Below, in pieces: positions 53,379-61,204 of a DNA stretch of 64,000 bases. The position numbers and the translations under genes were made by a program. The stretch comes from Anaerovorax odorimutans. Lineage in GTDB: Bacteria; Bacillota; Clostridia; Peptostreptococcales; Anaerovoracaceae. Position 1 is the stretch's first letter, and each line of letters begins with the position of its first letter. A model generated the notes under the pieces. It had not been told where the DNA came from. It ran no database searches and saw only the letters and a program-made list of their open reading frames with translations. The stretch is from assembly GCF_024459955.1 (NCBI RefSeq), contig NZ_JANFXK010000001.1, forward strand, positions 1-64,000. Direction: 5' to 3'.

Positions 53379-53957
53379 TCATCCTGCAGGTTTCTGAGGT
53401 TTTTCATCCGCTTTATCCGTCGGTACGGCAAAGCATTTCAGGCAACTATTAAGATTTTCCATCATCCAGATCTGAAGGAAAATCTGGATAATGGCAGCGA
53501 TTATGCTGCCGTTTACCAGCACTAGCACCATCATAGCCAAGGTAAGCGCGCACATCAAAACAGCGTACAGATCGGCCGTTTTTTTCATCTTTTCATAGAA
53601 GGCCGGGAGCAGCGTCCCCGAACCGACGAGAATCTGGGGGTAAATCCAGATCAGCAAAATTTTACCGCTCACTACTTTGGCCATTTCCAGCACCACCCAG
53701 TCCACGGCTGTGATATTGAGTACAAAGAACACCGCATAACAGGCCCCCATGGCCCAGGCGCCCGCCTCCGCGGCTTTAAAGTGCCGGTTCTTCGTTTCTA
53801 TGCGCAAATTTTGGGTGCCGACAAGCATCAGAATGATGAAAACGATATCCGTTGAAATCTTGAATATCCCAAATTGGAGGCTAAACTCAAACATAGAAAA
53901 GAACGTGGCCCAGAAAATAGTGCTATAGGCGGTATGAATTATTTTCACATCCATCAC
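53379..53957 (-). CDS. Six-helix membrane protein, module copy 1
   Basis: A 192-residue integral membrane protein with about six helices and a short hydrophilic tail (TDKADEKPQKPAG). It overlaps the preceding anchored protein by 4 bp. Together they form the first copy of a two-gene module repeated directly downstream. Confidence 0.65.
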   Translation of the reverse strand: MMDVKIIHTAYSTIFWATFFSMFEFSLQFGIFKISTDIVFIILMLVGTQNLRIETKNRHFKAAEAGAWAMGACYAVFFVLNITAVDWVVLEMAKVVSGKILLIWIYPQILVGSGTLLPAFYEKMKKTADLYAVLMCALTLAMMVLVLVNGSIIAAIIQIFLQIWMMENLNSCLKCFAVPTDKADEKPQKPAG

Positions 53958-54583
53958 AGCTCACCCCTTTCCTTTAAAAGCGCTGCTGCCTGCGTAAAAT
54001 ACAGGACCTCACCGACGTCCTGATATTTGTTATTTCCGCCGGGAGGATGAAAGGTAATGGGATCCACTTCGATTCGCTCTTCGGATTCGTTCTCATAACG
54101 GATCACAGCAGTCTTGACAGTCACCGGACTTTTGATCGTTTTGAGGAACTCCAGAGTCTCCGGACCGATGTTCAGATCGATCTGACCGCCCCGATACACC
54201 CCCATTCTCCTTCCAGGCAGAACCTCATTTGACCCCAATTCACTGTAAAAGTCATACCATTCTCCCTCTTGTCCGGGCCACAGATGGATTTCAGGCGCTT
54301 CCGCAAAGGTCACGTCTGCGAGACGCCGGGTATCTCCTGCATTTGTCAGAAAGAAAAAACCTATATCCGATTGATACAAATCCTCGTCATCCCACTCCTC
54401 TTCCTCATCGGCATCAGCCGCCTCTCCCTCGGGCAGTTCCAGGGAAAACTCTGTCTGACGCGGAATCAATACGGTTTTATCCAAATGGAAATAGCCGATA
54501 ATACAAAAACAAATAATCGCTCCCAAAGCGATTATTCCTATACAAACTGCCGCCACTTTTGTGGCAGGTCTCGTAATTCCCAT
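53954..54583 (-). CDS. Membrane-anchored extracellular protein, module copy 1
   Basis: A 209-residue protein: a single helix at residues 8-30, a stretch rich in Glu and Asp (DADEEEEWDDEDLY) and a beta-rich outer domain. ATG 54583 has AAGGAGG 8 bases upstream. It is the first gene of the six-gene run that ends with the response regulator and kinase. No family recognised. Confidence 0.65.
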   Translation of the reverse strand: MGITRPATKVAAVCIGIIALGAIICFCIIGYFHLDKTVLIPRQTEFSLELPEGEAADADEEEEWDDEDLYQSDIGFFFLTNAGDTRRLADVTFAEAPEIHLWPGQEGEWYDFYSELGSNEVLPGRRMGVYRGGQIDLNIGPETLEFLKTIKSPVTVKTAVIRYENESEERIEVDPITFHPPGGNNKYQDVGEVLYFTQAAALLKERGEL

Positions 54584-54707
54584 ATTCGCTTCCTCCTTCA
54601 TTGATTTTCAAACACACTTTTTCATATTTTACCATGGGAACCACCCACATTCAAGGAAGAAGGCTTTGGGACCGGTCGGGATTCCAGAGCAGCGGTCAAT
54701 TTAACAG

Positions 54708-54744
54708 AAAAAAAGAGCCGGTACCGTCAAAGGATACCCGCTCT
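54708..54744 (-). terminator. Terminator of infC-rpmI-rplT
   Basis: On the minus strand GAGCGGGTATCC pairs with GGTACCGGCTC around TTTGAC and is followed by seven T residues, 59 bp after rplT. Confidence 0.85.
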
Positions 54745-54802
54745 CAATAGGATTCTTATTCTTTGTGTCTGTGAAAAACACTCCACGTACATAAAGCCTG
54801 TC

Positions 54803-55162
54803 TTATTTTGCCTGAACCTGCTTAGCAGTTTCACACAGCTGTGCGAAAGCCGCAGCGTCGTGAATTGCCATTTCGGACAGCATCTTTCTGTTGATTTCGA
54901 TGCCGGATTTTCTCAGGCCGTCCATCAATCTGCTGTAGGAGATGCCGTTCATTCTCGCACCTGCGTTAATTCTTGCGATCCACATACGTCTGTACTCTCT
55001 CTTCTTGTTCTTTCTTCCAACGTACGCGGAACGCAGGGCTCTCATAACTGCCGGATTAGCAGCTTTGAACACCTTGCTCTTCTGACCATAAAATCCTTTG
55101 GCCTGCTTTAAAATCTTTTTATGTCTCTTATGCGCGTTTACGCCCTTTTTTACTCTTGCCAT
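54803..55162 (-). CDS. rplT: Ribosomal protein L20
   Basis: A 119-residue basic protein of normal length, beginning [25 protein letters not shown], the L20 signature. It builds the large subunit early and represses its own operon in other Firmicutes by binding the leader. It is 17 bp after rpmI. Confidence 0.97.
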   Translation of the reverse strand: MARVKKGVNAHKRHKKILKQAKGFYGQKSKVFKAANPAVMRALRSAYVGRKNKKREYRRMWIARINAGARMNGISYSRLMDGLRKSGIEINRKMLSEMAIHDAAAFAQLCETAKQVQAK

Positions 55163-55179
55163 GTTTCTTACCTCCTAAC

Positions 55180-55380
55180 TTACTTGCTTAAAACAGATTT
55201 GATTCTCTTCAGATCTGCGCTTGTCAAAGTTGTAGCTTTTCTCAGTCCTCTTTTTCTCTTAGGGCTCTTCTTTGTAAGAATATGGCCTTTATATGCCTTG
55301 TTTCTCTTCACTTTACCGGAACCGGTTAACTTAAATCTTTTGCATGCGCCTCTGTGAGACTTCATCTTGTTCTTTGCCAT
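55180..55380 (-). CDS. rpmI: Ribosomal protein L35
   Basis: A 66-residue very basic protein ([22 protein letters not shown]), matching L35 over its full length. It lies between infC and rplT in the conserved order. Confidence 0.97.
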   Translation of the reverse strand: MAKNKMKSHRGACKRFKLTGSGKVKRNKAYKGHILTKKSPKRKRGLRKATTLTSADLKRIKSVLSK

Positions 55381-55416
55381 GGTGATCTTCCTCCTATGTT
55401 AAATTTCAATTTGTTT

Positions 55417-55932
55417 CTATTTATCCGTCTTTGGTGTCAGAATCATAATAAGGCTCCTTCCCTCAAAGGAAGGCTTCTTTTCGATTTCACTAATGTCCTC
55501 AACGACCTGGGCAAAACGTTTCATTACATCCATGCCCTTGCTGGTGTAATCCCTCTCCCTGCCTCTGAACCTCAAGCTTACCTTGACCTTATCTCCGGAC
55601 TTTAAGAATTTGGCCGCGTTCTTTGCTTTGACCTCGATGTCATGTTCCTCGATAAAGGTACTCAGTCTCACTTCCTTTACCTGTGTTGTCTTTTGCTTTT
55701 TCTTCGCTTCCTTTTCTTTTTTCTGCAGTTCGTACCTGTATTTACCGTAATCAAGGATCTTGCATACCGGCGGCTTTGCCTTTGGGGCAACGTTTACCAG
55801 ATCCATTTTTCTCTCCGCAGCCAGATCCAGTGCTTCGCTTCGGCTTATAATACCCAGCTGGGTACCGTCGCTGTCGATAACTCTCAGTTCTTTATCACGA
55901 ATTTCTTCGTTGATTTGGTTTTCCTTACTAAT
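55417..55932 (-). CDS. infC: Translation initiation factor IF-3
   Basis: A 171-residue factor that keeps 30S subunits free and checks start codons. The reading frame has no ATG at its true start: homology begins at ISKENQINEEIRDKELRVI, and the codon there is ATT (55930-55932), 9 bases after GGAGG. ATT starts are a known trait of infC that lets IF-3 limit its own synthesis. The frame extends upstream to an ATG through the leader terminator, which is not credible as coding. Confidence 0.95.
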   Translation of the reverse strand: MSKENQINEEIRDKELRVIDSDGTQLGIISRSEALDLAAERKMDLVNVAPKAKPPVCKILDYGKYRYELQKKEKEAKKKQKTTQVKEVRLSTFIEEHDIEVKAKNAAKFLKSGDKVKVSLRFRGRERDYTSKGMDVMKRFAQVVEDISEIEKKPSFEGRSLIMILTPKTDK

Positions 55933-55952
55933 TGTCTTGTACCTCCATACAT

Positions 55953-55982
55953 TAAAAAAAGCGGATAATCCGTTATCCGCTC
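55953..55982 (-). promoter_or_regulatory. Attenuator in the infC leader
   Basis: On the minus strand AGCGGATAACG and the complementary ATTATCCGCT form a short strong stem followed by seven T residues, directly before the infC ribosome site. It fits the leader attenuation control, through L20 or a similar signal, known for this operon in Firmicutes. The leader upstream to about 56100 is AT-rich without other signals I can name. Confidence 0.75.
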
Positions 55983-56205
55983 CAAAAAGACACATTATGC
56001 GTGTGTTTACCTTTTATTTACCCTGACAGCGCGATTGCCGAAAAGGTGAGAAGCGGATGACTTCTTCTTTACTACCTGAATAATATATCAGAGATCCTGT
56101 CGGGTGTCAATGCGTTTTTTCAAATTTAACAGGGCTTGACCATGAAAATGAACCGCTTTTAAGAGAACTCATTCTATCCTGAATGTCCAAAAAATTCCAA
56201 TCCCT

Positions 56206-56422
56206 GTTTTATGTTCCAAACGGCACTCTGAATCCACTTTGCCCACATACTTTTCTTAAATTATGCGAACCTCACAAACAATTTCAAGGTTTTTGGGAAT
56301 CAAAAGCGCAAATTAATCTATACATTTGTCCACATAAAAGCAAGCTAATTTTTTTCAAGTTTTAAATACGATTATTTTGTGTTCAGGCTTGCTGCAAAAG
56401 GCGCCATGTGGAACATAAATTG
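56206..56422. repeat. Dispersed repeat R2, copy 3 (about 217 bp)
   Basis: The ends are GTTTTATGTTCCAAA and TGTGGAACATAAAT. The interior shares CCACATA and CGCAAATTAAT with copy 1. It is somewhat longer and its ends are less perfect. It lies between the infC operon and the desulfoferrodoxin terminator. Confidence 0.75.
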
Positions 56423-56461
56423 CGATTTTTTTAATTTCGCCAGAGCAAAGTTCTGTATAAG

Positions 56462-56492
56462 AAAAAAAGAGAGCCGTTTTGCCGCCAGCTCC
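56462..56492 (-). terminator. Terminator after the desulfoferrodoxin gene
   Basis: On the minus strand GGGAGC and GGCTCTC, with a GC-rich inner part, are followed by TTTTTTTC. The stem has mismatches, but the T-run and place (24 bp after the stop) support it. Confidence 0.55.
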
Positions 56493-56515
56493 CTTTGCTT
56501 CAATTGATTTTCCGC

Positions 56516-56887
56516 TTACAGCTCTTTCTTCCAGAGTCCGTGCAGATTGCAGTATTCATAAACTGCTACCGGCTTGTCCTCGCCCAGGCAGAATACGGCT
56601 TTCGGCTCATCGGACGCAGTCAGCTTTCTCAGCTGGCAGCCCTTTTCTGTTTCCAGCAGAATCCACTGGATCAGATGCTCTTCGCTCATCGGATGTGTTA
56701 CGGAACCAACATCTACTTTCACCTTGTTATCCGCCACTTCAACAACTGGAACGTGCTTTTCTGTAGCCGCGTCCGTGGTGTTGGCTTTCAGCTCTTCCAT
56801 CGCTTCTCCGCAGCATACAAGAGGAACTCCCTTGTCGTCGATCAGCGTTGCAATATTTCCACAGTGGTTACATCTCAAAATTTTCAT
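56516..56887 (-). CDS. Desulfoferrodoxin (superoxide reductase)
   Basis: A 123-residue two-iron protein that reduces superoxide to peroxide. The N-terminal desulforedoxin site is C-N-H-C ... CC (residues 6, 9, 25, 26); the catalytic iron site has HVPV, the THPM/EEHLIQW histidines and CNLHGLW at the end. Last gene of the redox set after thioredoxin. Confidence 0.93.
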   Translation of the reverse strand: MKILRCNHCGNIATLIDDKGVPLVCCGEAMEELKANTTDAATEKHVPVVEVADNKVKVDVGSVTHPMSEEHLIQWILLETEKGCQLRKLTASDEPKAVFCLGEDKPVAVYEYCNLHGLWKKEL

Positions 56888-56907
56888 AATTTCATCCTCC
56901 TAAATTC

Positions 56908-57216
56908 TTATTTAAACATTTTTTCAATTGATTCTTTCGGCACCAGCCCTATAGAAGTATCTTTCGGCTGTCCGTTCTCAAATAAAATCAGCGTTGGAAT
57001 ACTCATTACCCCGTATTTCGCAGCCAGATCCGGCTGTTCGTCAATATTGAGTTTTCCTACTTTTATATCGGTATGTTCCTCGGCAATCTGATCCACTACC
57101 GGTCCCATCATTTTGCAGGGTCCGCACCAGGCCGCCCAAAAATCCACCAGAACCGGTCCTTCGGCTTTCAGAACTTCATTTTCAAAATTGTCTTTCGTAA
57201 TCGTCTTTACCGCCAT
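56908..57216 (-). CDS. trxA: Thioredoxin
   Basis: A 102-residue thioredoxin with active site WCGPC near residue 30 and the cis-proline loop SIPT near 73. It lies between the Rrf2 gene and desulfoferrodoxin; the trio suggests an oxygen-stress operon. No thioredoxin reductase gene is nearby. Confidence 0.95.
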   Translation of the reverse strand: MAVKTITKDNFENEVLKAEGPVLVDFWAAWCGPCKMMGPVVDQIAEEHTDIKVGKLNIDEQPDLAAKYGVMSIPTLILFENGQPKDTSIGLVPKESIEKMFK

Positions 57217-57274
57217 CTCTTCAACCTCCCGTCTTTTAATCTCACAACTTTATAATCTTATAGTACCCACATAT

Positions 57275-57676
57275 TTACCTGTTAATCAAATTCTTTACAT
57301 TAATATTTTTAAAATAGCCGATGATTTTTTCCTGAGCTTCTTCATAGACGCTGTGGACCGGGCAATACGCCGCTGCGTTCCTGCTGCAAAACCCATCGGA
57401 TTCCATACAGCGGTTGAAGGCGATTTCCCCTTCCATAGCACGGATGATGTCGTAAAGGCTGATCTCTTCCGGCGGCAGTTTCAGGCTGTAGCCTCCCTGC
57501 TGACCCTTGTGGGTATCAATCAAACCCGCCTTTTTAATGGTACCTATGATGTTAATCAGATATTTTCGCGGAATGGCCATTTTCTCTGCAATTTCAGAAG
57601 ACGCCACGATGCGGTCGTTTTCCGCTAAGTAAAGAACCGTTCTAATCGCGTAATCCGTCGTCAGTTTTAATTGCAT
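57275..57676 (-). CDS. Rrf2-family transcriptional regulator
   Basis: A 133-residue winged-helix regulator: MQLKLTTDYAIRTVLYLA at the start, HTH PRKYLINIIGTIKKAGLI and three cysteines in CMESDGFCSRNAAAYC near residue 90, spaced like the Fe-S ligands of IscR-type sensors. ATG 57676 follows GAAGGGGAAGGG. It probably controls the thioredoxin and desulfoferrodoxin genes downstream in response to oxygen or cluster state. Confidence 0.85.
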   Translation of the reverse strand: MQLKLTTDYAIRTVLYLAENDRIVASSEIAEKMAIPRKYLINIIGTIKKAGLIDTHKGQQGGYSLKLPPEEISLYDIIRAMEGEIAFNRCMESDGFCSRNAAAYCPVHSVYEEAQEKIIGYFKNINVKNLINR

Positions 57677-57824
57677 ATCCCTTCCCCTTCGTAAAAATCC
57701 CAAGCCTCCATCTAATTGCCACTATTCAAGTGGTATATTGATATTCTATACGCACTTCCCATGTCTGTCAACCAATAGTTACATATTTTATTGCGCCCAT
57801 GTAACCGCAAAATGCGTATTTTGT

Positions 57825-57840
57825 GATACAAAATCGTATC
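57825..57840. promoter_or_regulatory. GATAC-N6-GTATC site before the sigma-54 activator gene
   Basis: GATACAAAATCGTATC lies 88 bp before the activator start codon. It is the same dyad as the three sites at 59299-59412. Here it would serve autoregulation. Confidence 0.65.
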
Positions 57841-57927
57841 ATTGAACCTTGCGAAAAATTTCCCTACATTATATAATACATTTATTGATTGATACGTTTC
57901 TTTGTGGTCGGTGCGAAAGGCGGCGAA

Positions 57928-59310
57928 ATGGAAAAATTTTTGGATACGCTTTCAGCCAGTGAGCTGATTCCTATTTTGAACAGTATTAATGATGCGATTT
58001 TTATCGACAGCAGCGACGGCTATTCCCTATGGTGCAATGAGGCCTGCGGTGAGCTGTACAAGGTCAATCCCGACGATATTTCCGGCATGCATGTTTCGGA
58101 GCTGGAGGAAGGCGGTGTATTTACGCCTTCCGTGGCCAAGCTGGTCATGGAAAAAGGCGAGGAAGTCACCATCATCCATGAAAACAAGGACGGCAAACAG
58201 CTTCTTTCCACTGGCACGCCTATCTTTGACCATACCGGTAAAATGAGTAAGATCGTCACCACTTCCCGGGATATCACCGAGCTTACCAGCCTGCAGAACC
58301 AGTTGGAATCCGTTCAAAAAACCTTGAAGCAGATTGAATCCTTAGAGAATTTTTCCAGCAGCCATATCGTTGCTTCCAGCCGTTCCATGCGCAACGTGCT
58401 GCAGCTGGCAAAACGACTGGCGTCTGTCGATTCAACGGTCCTGATTACCGGAGAATCCGGTGTCGGAAAAGGTCTCATCGCCAAGCTGCTTCATGAAAAC
58501 GGCACCCGCAAGGATTATCCTTTTGTCACTGTCAACTGTGGAGCGATCCCGGAAAGCCTCATCGAATCGGAGCTTTTCGGCTATGAACGAGGGGCTTTCA
58601 CAGGCTCCCGCGAAGAGGGCAAAAAGGGGCTCTTTGAGGCTGCCCAGAACGGAACCATCTTTTTAGACGAAATCGCAGACCTTCCGCTCAACCTGCAGGT
58701 CAAGCTGCTGCAGGTCATTCAGGAACGCGAGCTGACAAGAGTCGGAGGGGTAAAACGCATTCCCATTGATGTAAGAATCGTCTCCGCCACCAATAAAGAA
58801 CTGCTCCAGCTTGTAAGAAACAATAAATTCCGGGAGGATCTGTATTACCGGCTCAACGTGGTGCCCATCAATGTCCCGCCGCTGCGTGAGCGTCCGGAAG
58901 ATATTCTTCCCCTGCTTCAGGCCAACCTGAGCCAATACAACAAAAAACTCAATGAGAATAAAAAGCTGGAACCGGCGGCGCTCTCCGTGCTGCTTCGCTA
59001 CCCCTGGCCGGGCAATATCCGAGAGCTGCAAAACATTGTGGAACGTTTGATTCTGACCACGAAGGACGAAATCATTACCGAAGATAAGCTTCCGACTTTT
59101 ATCAAAAACTCGGCGCAGGCACAGCCACTGGACAATACCCAGACCCTTCCCCTGAGCACTGCTTTGCAGCGGGCGGAAAAGGAGATTCTCGCCAGAACGC
59201 TGGCCGAGTACAAATCCACCCGTGCGATGGCGAAAGTCCTGCAGGTCAGCCAGCCCACTGTGGTCCGAAAGCTTCATAAATATGGCCTCAGCAGCGGTGA
59301 TACAAAATAG
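57928..59310 (+). CDS. Sigma-54-dependent transcriptional activator with PAS domain
   Basis: A 460-residue enhancer-binding protein. Residues 10-130 are a PAS sensor (ILNSINDAIFIDSSDGYSLWCNEAC); the AAA+ core has Walker A GESGVGKG near 177, GAFTGS near 222 (the usual sigma-54-contact motif is GAFTGA) and Walker B GTIFLDEIADLP near 240; the TyrR-like helix-turn-helix is STRAMAKVLQVSQPTVVRKLHKYG. ATG 57928 is preferred to an upstream TTG because AAAGGCGGCG lies before it. It very likely drives the sigma-54 promoter at 59588. Its stop lies inside a binding site. Confidence 0.9.
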   Translation: MEKFLDTLSASELIPILNSINDAIFIDSSDGYSLWCNEACGELYKVNPDDISGMHVSELEEGGVFTPSVAKLVMEKGEEVTIIHENKDGKQLLSTGTPIFDHTGKMSKIVTTSRDITELTSLQNQLESVQKTLKQIESLENFSSSHIVASSRSMRNVLQLAKRLASVDSTVLITGESGVGKGLIAKLLHENGTRKDYPFVTVNCGAIPESLIESELFGYERGAFTGSREEGKKGLFEAAQNGTIFLDEIADLPLNLQVKLLQVIQERELTRVGGVKRIPIDVRIVSATNKELLQLVRNNKFREDLYYRLNVVPINVPPLRERPEDILPLLQANLSQYNKKLNENKKLEPAALSVLLRYPWPGNIRELQNIVERLILTTKDEIITEDKLPTFIKNSAQAQPLDNTQTLPLSTALQRAEKEILARTLAEYKSTRAMAKVLQVSQPTVVRKLHKYGLSSGDTK

Positions 59311-59412
59311 TATCACCGATACTTTTTTGTATCATGCTCTCAATCCATTGATTTTTCAATCTTTGTTTCCATTTTTTTCTGACAGCTCTTACTTTCGATA
59401 CAATATTGTATC
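59299..59412. promoter_or_regulatory. Three upstream activator sites, GATAC-N6-GTATC
   Basis: GATACAAAATAGTATC (59299-59314), GATACTTTTTTGTATC (59318-59333) and GATACAATATTGTATC (59397-59412) lie 176-289 bp before the -24/-12 promoter, the usual distance for enhancer sites. The last is flanked by TC/GA to give a perfect 20-bp palindrome. Confidence 0.75.
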
Positions 59413-59587
59413 GAAAGTTTTGTCTTTTTTGCTCTTTTCCTGGCATTATCTTGCCGGCACCTTTTATGTATACATTATATTTTTTCTGCCCCTGTCCCAT
59501 TAAAACGTTGGTATTTCAATGTTCTGGATTTAAAACAATTTGCGATTTCAGCACTTCACGGAAAATTCACACATTTATTATTTATTT

Positions 59588-59603
59588 TGGCACGCAGGTT
59601 GCT
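59588..59603 (+). promoter_or_regulatory. Sigma-54 (-24/-12) promoter
   Basis: TGGCAC - GCAGG - TTGCT matches the consensus TGGCAC-N5-TTGCW exactly. It lies 80 bp before the aldehyde dehydrogenase gene. Confidence 0.88.
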
Positions 59604-59682
59604 CTTATATATAGCCGTCAGCGGTTTTGTTGCTGACACTGAACCTAGTTTATTCTATTAATTTACAAGGAGGACTTAAAAA

Positions 59683-61107
59683 ATGTCAATGAATGCACAT
59701 GATTATGTAGCTGCTCTGGTTGAAAAAGGCAGAAAAGCACAGGCAATCGCTAACAATTTCACTCAGGAGGACGTTGATCTTCTGACTGCGGCTGTTGCTT
59801 ACAACCTGACAAAGGATGGAAAAGCATTAAAGTATGGTGAAATGTTAGTTGAAGAATCCGGCATGGGTATTGCCGAAGACAAAGAGCAGAAAATGTACGG
59901 AAAAATCTGGGGTTCCTACATCCAGATGAAAGACCAGAAATCCGTTGGACTGCTGGACGACAATAAAGAGACCGGCATGCAGACATGGGCTAAGCCAATG
60001 GGCGTTGTTGCCGGTATCATGCCTGTAACAAACGGCGAAGCTACTCCTGTCGTAAAATCCAATATGGCACTGAAAACCAGAAACGCCATCATTCTTGCTC
60101 CACATCCAAAAGCAAAGAAAACCAACATGGCGATCGTTAATGATATCAGAGCTACCATCAAAAAATTAGGATATCCGGAAGATCTTGTTCAGACTGTTGA
60201 ACCTGAATGGGTTAAGATCGAAGTTTCCAAAGAGCTGATGGCTCAGTGCGACTTCATCCTGGCTACCGGCGGCGAAGCTCTGGTAGAATCCGCTTATTCC
60301 TCCGGTACTCCGGCTATCGGCGTTGGCGTTGGTAACACCGTATCCATCATCGACGGAACAACTGACATGGCAAAGGTTGCTGAAATGATCGTTAAGTCCA
60401 AGGCTTACGACAACGCTACTTCCTGCTCAACCGAAAACAACATCATCGTTTTCGAAAGCTGCTATGATGAATTCGTAGACGAAATGGCAAAACACGGCGC
60501 AGTATTATTCAAGGAAGGTTCCGAAGAAAAAGCGAAGCTGCAGAAGACTATGTGGCCGAACACTCCGAACGATCACGTTCTCAACAGAGCCATCGTTGCT
60601 CAGAACGCAGAACAGATCGCTGCTCTGGCTGAAATCGACGTTCCTGCCGGCACAAAAGTTCTGATGGCAGAAGAACTGAACGGATTCGGTCTGGAACACC
60701 CGTTCACAGGCGAAAAACTGTCACCTGTTTCCGGTATCCAGAAGGCAAAAGACTTCGACGATGCTGTTGACAAGCTGATGAAAACATTAGATTACATGGG
60801 TAAAGGACACTCCTGCGGTATCCACACAACCAACGATGAATTGGTTGCAAAACTTGCTGCTGTAGCTCCTGTTACAAAGGTAGTTGTAAGCCAGCCTCAG
60901 TGTCTTGTAAACTCCGGCGGCTGGACCTGCGGATTCCCTGTTTCCATGACTCTGGGCTGCGCTACATGGGGCGGCAACAGCGTATCTCATAACGCTACAT
61001 GGAAAGATCTGCTGAACTTCACTTATGTTTCCAGAGAAATTCCGAACTGGAGACCGGATCCAAACGAACTGTTCCCGGCAGACCTGAGAGCAAAAGTGGA
61101 TGACTAA
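59683..61107 (+). CDS. CoA-acylating aldehyde dehydrogenase (sulfoacetaldehyde-dehydrogenase-like)
   Basis: A 474-residue enzyme with the catalytic cysteine in NATSCSTENN near residue 244, FGLEHP and CATWGGNS blocks. It lacks the terminal helix of the microcompartment enzymes, so it is probably free in the cytosol. Its best match from memory is the acylating sulfoacetaldehyde dehydrogenase (SauS) group; malonate semialdehyde or similar substrates are possible. Codon use is strongly biased to a few codons, which points to high expression. AAGGAGG lies 9 bases before ATG 59683. It is followed by an aminotransferase that could supply its aldehyde. Confidence 0.75.
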   Translation: MSMNAHDYVAALVEKGRKAQAIANNFTQEDVDLLTAAVAYNLTKDGKALKYGEMLVEESGMGIAEDKEQKMYGKIWGSYIQMKDQKSVGLLDDNKETGMQTWAKPMGVVAGIMPVTNGEATPVVKSNMALKTRNAIILAPHPKAKKTNMAIVNDIRATIKKLGYPEDLVQTVEPEWVKIEVSKELMAQCDFILATGGEALVESAYSSGTPAIGVGVGNTVSIIDGTTDMAKVAEMIVKSKAYDNATSCSTENNIIVFESCYDEFVDEMAKHGAVLFKEGSEEKAKLQKTMWPNTPNDHVLNRAIVAQNAEQIAALAEIDVPAGTKVLMAEELNGFGLEHPFTGEKLSPVSGIQKAKDFDDAVDKLMKTLDYMGKGHSCGIHTTNDELVAKLAAVAPVTKVVVSQPQCLVNSGGWTCGFPVSMTLGCATWGGNSVSHNATWKDLLNFTYVSREIPNWRPDPNELFPADLRAKVDD

Positions 61108-61144
61108 ACCATCAAAAGCCAAATAATTTAAATTTGAGTGTTGG

Positions 61145-61176
61145 GAGAAGGAAAGCCTCACAACCTTTCCTTCTTC
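61145..61176 (+). other. Intercistronic hairpin
   Basis: GAGAAGGAAAG and CTTTCCTTCTTC pair around CCTCACAAC. No T-run follows. It may protect the dehydrogenase message or set the ratio of the two products. Confidence 0.55.
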
Positions 61177-61204
61177 ATATAAAATCCAAAAAAGGAGATT
61201 AAAA

